This document shows positions 22,071-34,343 of a stretch of 64,000 nt of DNA, one piece after another (within the stretch, counting starts at the first letter, position 1; every line of letters starts with the position of its first letter). Source of the DNA: Nageia nagi. Lineage: Eukaryota > Pinophyta. Where the stretch lies: NCBI GenBank assembly GCA_050084985.1, contig JBITNC010000001.1, positions 16,306,001 to 16,370,000 on the forward strand, given 5' to 3'. A program made the translations under genes and the position numbers. The notes under the pieces are model-generated. The model did not search any database. It saw only the letters and a list, made by a program, of their open reading frames with translations, and had not been told where the DNA came from.

Positions 22071-24839
22071 TGGTATTAGAGAAAATGCAAGTAATAATGT
22101 TTTCTTTCTTGTGTGCCACAAGTTTATAAATATTTTTTGTCTTGTAATTTTTTTTATTTTCTCCAACTAACCTAACTAATATAGGATGGTTTCTCATTGA
22201 GGAAAGGATTGATAATGATACATACTAAAGATTGTTAAAATACCTAACCTATAAAGGAGAGCATAAACACTTTAGCCTTAATTTATGTGTGCAATTATTG
22301 AAGATAAGATATGAAGACTAGTTATCCATTCACTTGATTGTGTTGAAGTTTGAAAAGAGAGATTGCATGCAAGTATTTGTAGTTGATATAAGTTTTCCAA
22401 TAGAGTATTTGTTATGATTTCATTCATGCACCAAATCAATATATTATCAAATAAATACTAATGAAGTGAAGTGTATCCTCAAAGCACATGTAGTTTGATT
22501 AAGAAGCTCCATGTGATGGAATATATAATATGTGCATGAAGAAGAAAAGCCCAACATAATTGAATCAATATACTATACATTGAAGTGACATTTGCACATA
22601 TGTGTGAAATAAAAGTACACACACTCTTGAGAAAATTTCTAAAGAATTTATCAACCCAACATCCATTTATTCATATATAAATTTATGCATAAAAGGAGAG
22701 TCATGTGTACAAAATGCGCATCCAACAAACCTAGTATGAAGGGTAAAGCTTGCATAATGGAAATAAAGTTTTGCCCAAACAATTCAAAAGGAGATTTTAA
22801 TTATGATGATAATGTTGTAGAACTTTGTATGTACTTTTATTAAATAATCTACTCATTAAGACTATTGTACACTTTCTCTACAAAAAAAAGTGAATACATA
22901 TTTTAAAGGAGAGGTGATGTGTGAAGAAGTGATGATATACAATGAAAGTGTGCATATCAAAGATGTTGAGTTGTTGTGACCAACATAAGAATCAAGTTTT
23001 ACATACATACTTAGTGATGGAACATACTTTCCCTAGAAAATTCTTTATTTGAGTTAAGTTTAAAATTACTAGTGAAATATTTAACAGTAAGAAGTGCACC
23101 AAACCCACCATAAAATAATTTATTTTTAACAACCATCCTCTCAAAGTATACACATAAAAGAAATATTGTTTTTAGATTACAAATGCATTCAATTTTTGAA
23201 GGAAGCCTTTATCAAATATTTATTACCAAGGCATCAATCCAAATAATTATTAATATCTAAATCCTTTCATATAAAAATTCATTAAAATAGGGTGCATCAA
23301 CAAGCAATATGCCTCAAAGGAAAGCAGTTTCTCTTTGATGATTAGGATAGAGAGAGTACAGATCAAGAATGCAACAGTCTCAATGATGGAGGGTCTTAGC
23401 TAGTAATCCCTAAACAACAAAATTAGATAAGTTGTCAACAAGTGGATCAAGAAGCCAACATAGTCATAAGCGAAAGCATAAGATACCTAACTATAAGCCA
23501 ACATAGTCATAAGCAAAAGCATAAGATACCCAACTAAGAAGTCATAGAGATTGACAGACCTTTCCTCTCTAACAATCATGGATGCTATATAGGAGGAAGT
23601 CACTTCGAAGCAAAATGCAACAACATTTCCAAGATTTTAAGTGGTAAAATTGGAAGAGCAAAACCCCCTATTCATTTTAAGATCAAAAAGTTAGGTGAAT
23701 CTTTCAAGGGTAGGAATGTAGATCTTTAGAGACCCACAAAAAGAAGAAGGCTAAACATAGTCCTATCTAAGCTACTAATTGGACCAAAGGTAAATAAGTT
23801 AAAGACTCAGAGTTGGGCATCCAAGAAATAACAAGCAAATAGACCTCAATAGGCTTTAAGAAAGCAATGAGCCCTAAACTCCACAAGGAGATGCTAAATA
23901 AGGCTAGACTCAAAAGAGGAGCAAAAAGTGAGAAGTACGAAGAGGTTGGAAAGCATCTAGGTATCAAAGAAATCCTTCTTAGGAATACCTACATCATATT
24001 CTATAAGTTCAACTATGAAGACAAGGTTTAGTTTTACTGCAAGTCTTAAATAGTATTTTCTATGTATTATCTTCAATTTATTAGGTGTTTAGCTTCAACA
24101 CTCCTAGTTATACAAGGAGGTGTAGTAGTTTTGGTAAAAGTGAATTTAAATATAGACTTGATGAAGTGACATGGCATCTTAACACCATATCAATGTTAGT
24201 ATCCTCATAGATCTATTATGTAAGTGACTTTAGCCAAAGTAGTAAGGAGAATGTAGCACTTAGAATACTGTTTTTTTTAGAAAATCTTTTTTTAGAGGTT
24301 AGTGAAGATCCTTCTAAACTTCACCTTTTTTTATTAATACAAAATGTACCCATCAATAAAAAAATCATTAAAAATTAGTTACTCTTGTAAATCCTTGGTT
24401 TAAATTTGAAGGTGAATAAAAGATTAGACTAAATAAAATTAAATCATATTATTATTCAACCATGGTTTAGCCCCATAGTGAATTACCTAGAGAAACAAGT
24501 TTGATAAAAAAAGAGGTCATTAAATTAAATTGACCTAAACACTAAACCACTTAACACTAAATCCTAACCCCTTCACACTTAATCCCATAACCTATTCAAC
24601 AAATAATGTTAATTCTTATGTATCCAAATAAGAATAAATATTTTTAGTGCTTTGACTAGGGCATTAGGCATTTTTGTAGGAAACTATGGTATGTAAGAGA
24701 AACAAGTATTTTAGAATGTCCATATGAGAACATGCAGTTTCTTACACTACATATGGAATTTAATTTGAATAACATCCATACATAACATATCATTCCATAA
24801 AAATATAAATCAAATTATTGAATTCTTCCACTTCACTCA
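22071..24839. other. no recognised gene; small 43-bp tandem duplication
   Basis: AT-rich sequence. At 23452-23537 a unit beginning AAGCCAACATAGTCATAAGC occurs twice with a 43-bp period. Nothing coding is supported. Around 24280-24360 T-rich and A-rich tails (ending AATAAAAAAA) could be the end of a non-LTR element, but no reverse transcriptase is visible. Confidence 0.4.
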
Positions 24840-26460
24840 ATCAGATCCTATTCAATATGTTTTTCTCTAGGATGATAATTAATAACAAACCATATTTTCT
24901 TGTCTACAACATTTGTGATGAAAAATACTTAATGAAAATGGTGTGGTAAAACATATGGGTCTTTCCCTTCGACTAAATATCGTGCAAATTCAATTGCTTG
25001 ATATTAATTAGGATTATAATTTAAGATTTTATTTTTATCAAGTGTGTCAAACCATCTACATTTAAATATAACACATTGGAAGGACCTATAATCTAATTGA
25101 ATAATCTCTTGAATTTTTCCAACATAACTTAATGCTCCTTATATCAAGTTTAGATCTCTTATCCTTGCATGACTTGCTTGGTCAAAATCAGCCTACATTT
25201 CTCATTCAAATATTATTCTTAAATCATCCTTCTCATCAATTCTAATGTGTTGAACATACACTCACATTGATGAGAAAGAAGATGCATGCACACATTTACA
25301 TGAGAACATTATTAGTGTAGAAATCATTAATTATAATTATATTAGCTACAAGTATTCTATAAAAATACTAAAAACTAAAATGCATATGAGTAAAAACAAT
25401 AATTACTATTCTATTACTTCCAACAACTATATCTAATGCATTTATATCATCTTCATCCAATTTTTCTCTAGTAGATTTTTTTTTCAATTTCATTCTTCAT
25501 CCATGATCTTGGACACTCTTCTAGCCAATTTTCCTTTCTTAGATTTTTAGGTATAGGTGTACAAACCCTACGATTTTGGTGCGATTTTGTTTGCAAAGCA
25601 AGGCACATTCTTGTCCAATTTGATTTCTTTTATTGTTATACAATTCGATCCACTTCTCACAACTTGTAAAATGCATCATGATAAATTGGTCTATAGATTC
25701 ACATAGGTCACAATATGTAAATTAATGATCAATATATATCATGCCACAATATATACTTGTTAGTAAGCATTGATTAATTTTAATTAATCCAAAATTAATG
25801 TGAATATTATAATTATAAATCACCAATATATAAAATATTGTTAGACATACCTTTAAGAGAATATGTTATCCTATTTGATTCTAAAATATTCCATTTTAAT
25901 TTGTCTATTCATTTGTTCGTATTCCACATCTTTGGGGTAGAAGGAACAATTTGTGAAATATACTTAGGTGCATGAAAAATAATTCTTGTACAATAATTAC
26001 TTCACCCATAAGTCCTTCTGGTCATGATTGCTATCTAACAAATCCTTTTTGTACTTTTAAAAATCTCTCCATAAAAAACATGCTTCGAGCACTCACAACA
26101 CCTGCTATGTCAATATCATCTACTAGATGGATCAATAGGTGCACTTGTGTATCCATAAAAGCAACAAGAATTTCTTTTTCAAGCATACTAACAATTTTGA
26201 TAATGAATATATGCTATTTATAAATTTCACCCACATTTATCTCCTTTAAAGATAACCACTTATTTGTGAAAATATAATATTGTAAAAAATAGCTCATGTT
26301 AAAATGCATAAAATATTATAAAACAACCATTAATATTTCCTTAGAGTGATACTATAATATGGCATACCTTATAAATAATGATAGTTGACCAATTGCTTTT
26401 CTTATATTAGAAGGTAAACTCACACATCCATGAATTACAATTGGAAAAATATATTGCAAA
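24840..26460 (-). pseudogene. CACTA (En/Spm) transposase, C-terminal half
   Basis: On the minus strand, 26450-26370 gives FPIVIHGCVSLPSNIRKAIG, the motif before the DUF4218 domain of Tnp2-type transposases. 26240-25960 gives FMDTQVHLLIHLVDD, then MFFMERFLKVQKGFVR and RPEGLMGEVIIVQE, the heart of DUF4218. 25110-24845 gives VIFKCRWFDT and DPYVLPHHF, typical of DUF4216. Between the first two pieces GTATGCC follows the exon, so an intron is likely. Stops occur in the DUF4216 part. The catalytic N-terminal half is not found to the right, where the 1.36-kb repeat begins. Confidence 0.75.
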
Positions 26461-26496
26461 TAAATATGTAAACTTGTAAAGAAAAAATGTTGTAAA

Positions 26497-27859
26497 TGGT
26501 GAGATGTCAATTCACCACTTAATTTATCAATCCAGGGTTGGTGTCCAAAGGTTATATATAATTGAGTATCTATTTTATATCTATGGTTTCCTAATTCATA
26601 CTTGCAAAAATAAGAAATTTAGACAATCATAAAAGCATAAAATAACTTACAAGAATTAAAATAAAAATAAAACCAAATACATAAACTTGGGAGACATAAC
26701 ATGAATGATATATGAAATGTTAACAACAATAATAAACAAATAACATACACAAAAGAAATTAAAAATAAAGAGTAAAATCTACCAATGAAGTTGGCCAGAC
26801 TTCATCAACAAATTCCCTAGAAAAGACTCAAAATATTGAAAAGAACTTCAAACTGGTAATCCTCTAATGCTTACAATTCTATCTTACATCAAAAATATCT
26901 ACTTCTATCTCTATTCTAAATTATCTAACTAAATTGACTAACTCCTTGTTAGTCACCAGAAGTATTATTTATTCTAATATATTTACAATAGACTGTTGAA
27001 TTTCCTCAGTCTCATCTTATCAAACTAATCCTTTATTCTTGTACAAGTACATGTTTATTCTATTAATAGTAAACTATTTATAACTTTGAATAAATCCAAC
27101 ATGAGTCATTAGTAATTAGTTTTAACAACTTATAGTAAGTTTGGTTCTTGAAATAATAAACATATTGATCTAGCCCTTATCTGTAGTGGAAATATTCAAA
27201 TCCAACTTTATTCTTCAACAACTCAATCTCTATTTTGACCCAATTTTTAACAGATATCAAATCCGAAATGCAAACTTACAGAGATCATAACTCCCTTGTT
27301 ACTTGGTATTTTTCAAAATCGTAAAAAGATATGAATACCCATTTTTGCAAGGAAGATTTTTCCCAAATTTTACATGATTCTAAATATTTTTCATCATTAT
27401 GAAGCTTCATCTTATTCTAAAGCTCGATAATTCTAAAGCATCAACAATTTTGAAGCTTTATCCTAATTTTGAAGCTCTTAGGTTCTCAAAATATTATGAA
27501 GTGTGAACTATTTTAGAATTCTAAAGCTTCCTTGATCAAGCTTGATTCTAGGATTACACTTTCTCTGAAGTTGATTACAATTCTTATGCTATTAGTACTT
27601 AGGTATCAAACATGATTTTAGAGTTATTTTTGAATAATATTGAGATATAACATTTTTCCCCTTTTATTGCTCTTACAAAGATACAAAGTATTAGATCTTC
27701 ACATAAAATGTAAAATATTAATAAATAACAAAATATGATATCTTAATCTATTTAGACTAATTAAACATATTAAAACATGCAATCTTATTACTAGAGCATC
27801 TCTTATGGTATTTAAACAATGGTGTTTTTATGTCAAAATGAGCCTATTATTTGGTCTCA
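26497..27859. repeat. 1.36-kb dispersed repeat, copy 1
   Basis: Shares its whole length with 60727-62080, same orientation, roughly 83-86% identical by eye. Both start TGGTGAGATG and end ATTTGGTCTC. It includes a degenerate run of ATTCTGAAGCTT-like words at 27400-27545. The flanks differ completely at both ends, so these are true boundaries. The identity is open: an old solo LTR is possible, but I found neither target duplication nor primer site. Confidence 0.7.
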
Positions 27860-30800
27860 TCATTACCACACAATTAAACTATTGAAACTAATAATGCAAC
27901 CAAATCTCTTCATGCTACTTCCAAAAGGTCACTAAAATAAAGTGCCTCAATAGCTTCTCAATCTTATGTTTGTAGTAGACTGCTATCATGATTGTTGAAT
28001 CATAAAATGATTGAATATCTCCCTAGAATTTATCCACAATCATACTTCATGTCATATAATCTTGATCACTTGACTATCTTAATTTACTCTCTCCAAATTT
28101 ATTAGAGTCTCATTAGCTATTTTAGTTGTTTGAAATGAATGGCCTATGGTTGTGTATATTTGCACAAGCATTCAACCTATTCAATTACTCAATAAATGAA
28201 AATCTCAACATCAATAGGAACATAATGAATATTACTACCACACAAGTCTATTTATGGTTAAAAAACGTAATTAACAGTTCACTTGCAACTCATTCTCATA
28301 TAGACACACACTACCCTTGATGTTGGCTTAATTTTATAATCATCTCATCTCTATGATCTACTGAAGCAATTATGACTGAAAAGTAATTCTTTATTTACTA
28401 TCCCTGAATCATGTGATATATATAGTGCATTTAGGAATATACATGACTATTTTTAATACACTTAATAACTTCAATCCTCCATAAATCTCTATATTTATGA
28501 TCTGCTATATGCATTGACAATATAATGCCAACACTTATCAACATCGTCTATTTGCACATATGGTCCATAACCATATTAAATAAAACATGGTTGCTTCCAA
28601 TCATTGAAAAGAAGGTATGTTCATATTAATATTCAGACTAATATTTATATCACAATGCAAAACATATCACATTACATCTCCAATTACTGACTATCACCTT
28701 TTGTATCCCAAGCTGAAGGACAATGGTATTTGAAAACTATAGTATTGTTATTTAGTATTTGATAACTTTAGTATTAACACATGCTAATATGGAATTGATA
28801 GTATGAATCATGATATTCTATGGTAATTCCAAGATTTGTACATGAATTTACCTTCATACTTTGCCTTCATCTCACGAATCCAACACTCAATATCAACAAG
28901 TCTCAAAACATCCTCAAACTAACTCATGTGAATCCCTATAAATATGATCTTAATTTTCATAATGCCCTTTAAATATGTCAAACATGTATATCGTATCTTA
29001 GACTCATACTCTAATCCCAACATTCTACTACAATAAGAGAGAAAGTGTCTTGCATAATAAAATATGTGAAATCCAACAAGATCAATATTAAGAATCCCTT
29101 CAAAAATTCCTTTACAATAGGGCAAAGTATTGTTACCATTTCATACTCTGTAATCATATTTACCAAATATCCCATCACATCTACTTAGGTTATCTACTAT
29201 CCTTCTAGAAAATTCATTTTATGCATATTACATGATCCTTTCATTTCATGAAGCTGCATTTTGATAAGGCATGATTAGGTTACTGATGTTCTAAAGGTTC
29301 AAAATGATCAATGTTGTTCACAAGATAATCAACAAAATGATTTTTTTGAGTTGCTAACATCCATAATCAAAATAATTGGTGGATTTCATCTAAAGGATGC
29401 CATAAACTATCAAAAAATTTGCAAGATAATCTTATATTTTTCATGGATGGATGTATTACATTTTGTTGCACATTGATGAGGCATTTTGTCTAACAATCCA
29501 TTGGTCCTTTTTGAATGAGAAACCTAATATATATATATTTTTAGAGATAATTATGAATAATATATAGATTCAATAATTTTTTTCTTATATTCAATGGAAA
29601 TATCTCTTCAATATATTTTCAATGAGCTCAAGATCATAAAAATAGGATATCTACAACAAAAGTTACATGCCTTTGAAGCTCTATCTTTTTTGCAATCATT
29701 TCTAGTGACAAAAATCAAAACTTTGCAGGGTTATTCATGCCTTTAAATTAAGAAAATTGGTATCAAATTTATATTTAGTGGAAATATTTTTTTAATACCT
29801 TTCTAATAAATATAAGAACAAAACAAACGGATATGTACATCATAAGTTACATGTGTTTGAAGTTGGCTATCCTGTTTGCATTCTTGGAAACATAAAAAAT
29901 AGTGCCCAGCAAATTTTTGTTTCAATTGTGGTTTTAAATTGCATATAAACCTTTGTTTATATTCAACATTAATCATATATATAGTAAAATAGATCAAAAT
30001 TTATTGATGTTTCAACCCTCCACTTATGATAATCATGAAACTGTATTTACATTATGCAACTTACCAAAACCATGCATGTGCCTTTTATGTGTCCATTCTT
30101 GTATACCTGTTATCCATGCTTCTAAAACCATAATATATGATGAACAATCATTTTTCCATTATTTACTTATGTTGTGATCCTTATGTGCACACTCCATATC
30201 ATAAATGCAAAAATAACTATCTTAGTTTATGAAAACCTTAATAGTTTTAATAGTTGTAAATCCTTATCAAAGGCCACATTGAAGGACTTGTAAAAATGCA
30301 CTCAAGAGGAGTTAATATCTCAAAATTGGTCCAATGGTACTATGAATTACCAAAAATGTAAGGTATAAATTTTGAGATATATTCATAAATGGCTGAACAA
30401 TTATGGTCTTTAAAAAATTGTAATTTCTCATTTTTTTATGGCTGGAAATAATATAGAAAAATTGTTTTAACAACAAACTTTATGGACAAACTAGAAGAAA
30501 ATACAAATAAGTTAGAGGCCAAAAATTGTACCATATATAATACATATAATGTAGAACATATGATTCAAATTTCACTACATTTAGATTCATGGTTCAGGAG
30601 ATATAAGCTCTGCAAAAATGACATTTTGACACTTTTTAATGAACTATCCACACTCTCAAATACATTTCAACTCCCCCCAAATTAGATATTTGCATGTCCT
30701 CATGCAGACTAGAACCATCATACTGAATATTGGAGAGGTCCATAGTGCCAAGGAACTTGTCTTTTAAACTTCATTACTCAACAACAAAGTTTTCTTATAT

Positions 30801-31330
30801 GATCATTGTCTTAGATGTGAATTGAATTTTTCATAGCTATAGTATTCTCCAAATCTGGAAGCATTTCCTCTACAATTATTGCCTTGTTCTACTAAACTAT
30901 CCATACCATGCATCATATTCTGATTCTAAATATTGAAGATATGATATGGTGACCTTTTCCCCCACACTTGAAGATTGACATGTCCTCATGCAGATAAAAA
31001 ATAATCATGCAAAACAATAAGAGGGTACCATAATATAAATAGTTTTAAGTACCAATATACAATACTACTACAACAACTATCTGAAGAATGTACAATAGCC
31101 ATATATATTGAAGGAGTGAAGTGTGAATCCTTTGGAATATGATATTAATGAAGTGTAAAATTATCAAAAATATGTATATTAAGAACTCACAACACCTCAT
31201 TAATGGTCATAGTGGAAGGATTTCTCAAAACATTAATATTCTACAATTCCTTGTATTCCACTGACCCCACAAAACACTCAAGTATATTATGACACTTGTT
31301 AAGATTAAATTAAACACCCAAAGATGTTTG

Positions 31331-31722
31331 ATGCCAAAGGATACTAAAGTAACAAAAGTATATATTTACAACATGTTAACTAGATCTAAAATAGAAAATA
31401 AGATGCATATCTATTAAAACTAACATAGTCATGCTTGGAGAAACTTTAGTCTTCTTTCCTTCATTCCTTGGCAATTTTTGCTTCTTCTTGCAAACGTCAT
31501 CATGTTCATTGTGCAACTATGATGTCTGATGCCAAAGGATACTAAAGTAACAAAAATACATATTTACAACATGTTAACTAGATATAAAATAGAAAATAAG
31601 ATGCATATCTATTAAAACTAACATAGTCATGTATGGAGAAACTTTAGTTTTCTTTTGTTCATTCCTTAGGAATTGTTGTTTCTTCTTGCAGATGTCATCA
31701 TGTTCATTGTGCAACTATGCAC
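31331..31722. repeat. 198-bp tandem duplication
   Basis: Two head-to-tail units begin ATGCCAAAGGATACTAAAGT at 31331 and 31529 and stay nearly identical through the GATGCATATCTATT and CATCATGTTCATTGTGC words. No coding sense is seen. Confidence 0.8.
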
Positions 31723-31990
31723 CTATGATGAAGTTGTTTTTCACCCATGAGGCTACCAACCAATGTTGTCTCTCTCTCTTTTTTTTTTCATTTTTTTATT
31801 CTCCAAAATATGATTGCCAATTTGATTGGTTTTCACCTATGCGACTGCTAGTAAGCTAGTTTTCACTTGCATAACTACCAATAGGGTCAGTTTTTACCCA
31901 TACTCCATTTAGTTTGGAATAAATATCATAAATCAAATTTATTACCATTTTTTTCATGGTTGAAATTGTTCAAACTCTAATACTAGATAT

Positions 31991-32275
31991 AACTCTAGAG
32001 CTTTGTGTTTTTTTTTTTATATATGAAATTCTATGATTTTTTAGACTCTGGAGCTTAATGTATAATTTTAGAACTAACAAAACTCTAAAGCTAAACAAGA
32101 ATTTGGTACTAGATAGAAATCTGAAGCTCTATTATTTTTTCAGATTCTAGAGTTCTATACATTGCAAAAATTTGAAGTTGTATTATTTTTAGATTCTAGA
32201 GCTCTTTGTACTTCAAAACTTTGGAGCTTTGTATATTTGCAAATTCTAGAGCTTCTATCCAAATGATATTTTAGA
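31991..32275. repeat. degenerate CTAGAGCT/CTGGAGCTT word array
   Basis: About nine copies of a 12-16-nt word, such as ACTCTAGAGCTTTG, GATTCTAGAGCTCT and AACTTTGGAGCTTT, with irregular spacing. Related words (ATTCTGAAGCTT) recur in both copies of the 1.36-kb repeat. Confidence 0.5.
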
Positions 32276-32784
32276 TTTGCTTCCCAAGTAATACTTTGGA
32301 GTTGCTAAAGTGATACTTTGGTGTTTCTACCAAGCAATGCAATTCTAGTTCCTTCCATGTGTGAGCTTCAAAGTTGTATTACTAGAAAATCTATGCATTT
32401 GAGGAATTCAGACACTTGAGAGACTCTTATACTGAAGGAAATTTGATGCTAAAAAATGTTAGCACCAAGAAGAGAGAGTTTCACCATATGTTTTTTATTC
32501 TGGTTTAAGATGAAATGCATATCAATAAAGAGTGCAACCACTCTATTTCCAATAATTTGCTAACATCTTAATTATGTATGGACCTTCCTAGTATAATAAG
32601 ATCTCTCTTCTATATGTCAAGAATTTGAAAAATAGTAAAGTAATCTTGAGTAAAGGAAAATTGATTTGTCAAATTATATTGTTGATCCATACCTTATTCT
32701 GATGGCTGCATACAACTTCTATCTTGTGGATCGATGCTGCTCCTTCAATGTACTCATCATGTGTTAGACACCAAGCTTACAAGG

Positions 32785-33613
32785 TGTTGCAGTGAAAATA
32801 GAGCTGGAATGTAGAATAACATAAAATAAAATCATTCTTCAATCTTCACTGAACCTCAAATTATGTAAAATAGATATAAATGTTGTAATTGTAAATTGAT
32901 ATTGATTTTCAGTTCAAACTACAATTTGCCCTTGAAAGGGACTTTTACAAATGCCATTTGCCAAAATAAGAGTGTTAGATCTCCATTGTTTTTGATTTGC
33001 TTTCTTCTTTCCTTGATGTGGAGAACCTATAAATCCTACACACATGCAAAAGACAATAACATCAAAGCATCTATGTATGACATGTATTAAATTGAAACTA
33101 GCATAAAACAATAAAAGGTATGAGCTCACAAGATTTTGGCAGCATTACCCTACTTCAAAATTGGGTTCAATTCCTCCCTTATTGCTTTGTATTAGCTTGT
33201 ATTTATAGATTTTTGGGTGAGATGTTCCAAGGCGGATAAGGGGAAGTGAAAAGCCACCGTAGGTCGTAACTGACCCACTCTATCCACATCATCTTGGAAG
33301 AGCGAAACGTTTCAACTTTCTTTTGGGTTTCTTATTCGGTTGTTACAGAGTCACCAACGATTACAAGGTGAACGCCGACGACTGGCTCAAAACGTCGACG
33401 ATTGTTTTGGGTCGTTGACGACTGGTTAACAATATTAAAATGACCGCCAAATAGTTAAATTTTACCAAAAAGGGGCATGTGACCACTCATTTTGCATGTA
33501 CTCGATGAGAGCTATCCAATAATATGGTTTCTGAACCTATTTTATATTATCACAAAGAGTTATGATTATTCCAATGTTTACTAGTTAAAGAGGGACAATT
33601 TTAGGTGTCTACA
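32785..33613 (-). mobile_element. 3' LTR of element C
   Basis: 829 bp against 830 bp for the partner at 58670. I count roughly 35 differences (about 4%). The minus-strand TATA box CTATAAATA is at 33200-33208. A four-unit CpG array at 33351-33423 lies 143 bp upstream of it in element orientation. The purine tract CAAAAAGGGGCAAAA (minus strand, 33614-33628) adjoins the LTR. Confidence 0.93.
33351..33423. repeat. four CpG units at 20-21-bp spacing in the 3' LTR
   Basis: Units start at 33351, 33372, 33392 and 33412: TCACCAACGATT, ACGCCGACGACT, ACGTCGACGATT, TCGTTGACGACT. The spacing of 21, 20 and 20 bp is two helical turns. The same array is in the other LTR at 59236-59308. Confidence 0.85.
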
Positions 33614-34124
33614 TTTTGCCCCTTTTTGAATTATCAACCGAAAAATACGATTGATGATTTCAAAAATATAGAATGAGAAGCTTTGTTGCTTCATTGTTTA
33701 TTGTTGCCTTTTTATAATATAAGTTTTGACTCAATTTCTTAGATGAATCAAAATTTTGATTTATCAAATTATGATAAAATGTGTTTTCATTTTACATTTG
33801 ATGTAGTTTTGAAAACAAATTTTAATATACCTTAGAAGTGACTATTTTCGGTATGACAATGTGTTGAGCTTGTGTGACAGTTGCATGACATTTTTGTTAT
33901 GTCATTTTGCATGTCTAAGCGCACATGTATCGTATAAGTCTTCTTTAGTATATGGGTTTTAATGGTGTTGTCTTTTGTCCCGACAACGGGGTTTCAAGAT
34001 GATCTCCTGTAACAATGATACATCACATTTTATCATTTTTGATTTTCTTGACCAATTTAAGGCTATCTTTGAGAAAATTTTAATGTTCTCATGGCTATTG
34101 ACAAACACGACATTTTACTTCCAA

Positions 34125-34218
34125 TCATTGGTGTTTAGTTACAGTCACTGGCATTCATCTTCAAGTCACCGGTGTTTAATTACAGTCACCGGTGTCCGTA
34201 CTCAAGTCGTCGATGTTT
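34125..34218. repeat. five CpG units at 20-21-bp spacing before the PMD-C gene
   Basis: Units start at 34125, 34145, 34166, 34186 and 34207 and all fit TCRYYGRYRTYY (for example TCACCGGTGTTT and TCGTCGATGTTT). They end 126 bp before the PMD start codon. The linkers between units are less conserved than the 12-bp cores. Confidence 0.85.
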
Positions 34219-34343
34219 CAAAAAGAAAAAGTTTTGACTTTCTCTTATTCATTTCTTTTTAGCTATCACTCTCATTATCTGCCAGAACCATTTTCTGTTG
34301 CTATTTCGTTGATTTTCAGTCGTTGATATTCATCACAATCACC

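Larger units (their letters stand above)
27860..32779. other. AT-rich interval without recognised gene
   Basis: No ORF with a recognisable domain. It holds two related stretches at 30671 and 30959 with TGTCCTCATGCAGA next to a C-run, which on the minus strand resembles a pre-LTR purine tract of old gypsy elements. It also holds the 198-bp duplication and the CTAGAGCT-word array listed separately. The right edge (TTACAAGG) is the insertion site of element C. Confidence 0.4.

Noticed and set aside
24280-24360. LINE 3' end
   Set aside because: T-rich and A-rich tails are present, but no endonuclease or reverse transcriptase motif was seen in the 2 kb upstream.
31331-31722. CRISPR-like array
   Set aside because: Only two long head-to-tail copies with no repeat-spacer pattern; plant nuclear DNA. 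No other region shows regular repeat-spacer structure with conserved repeats and unique spacers.
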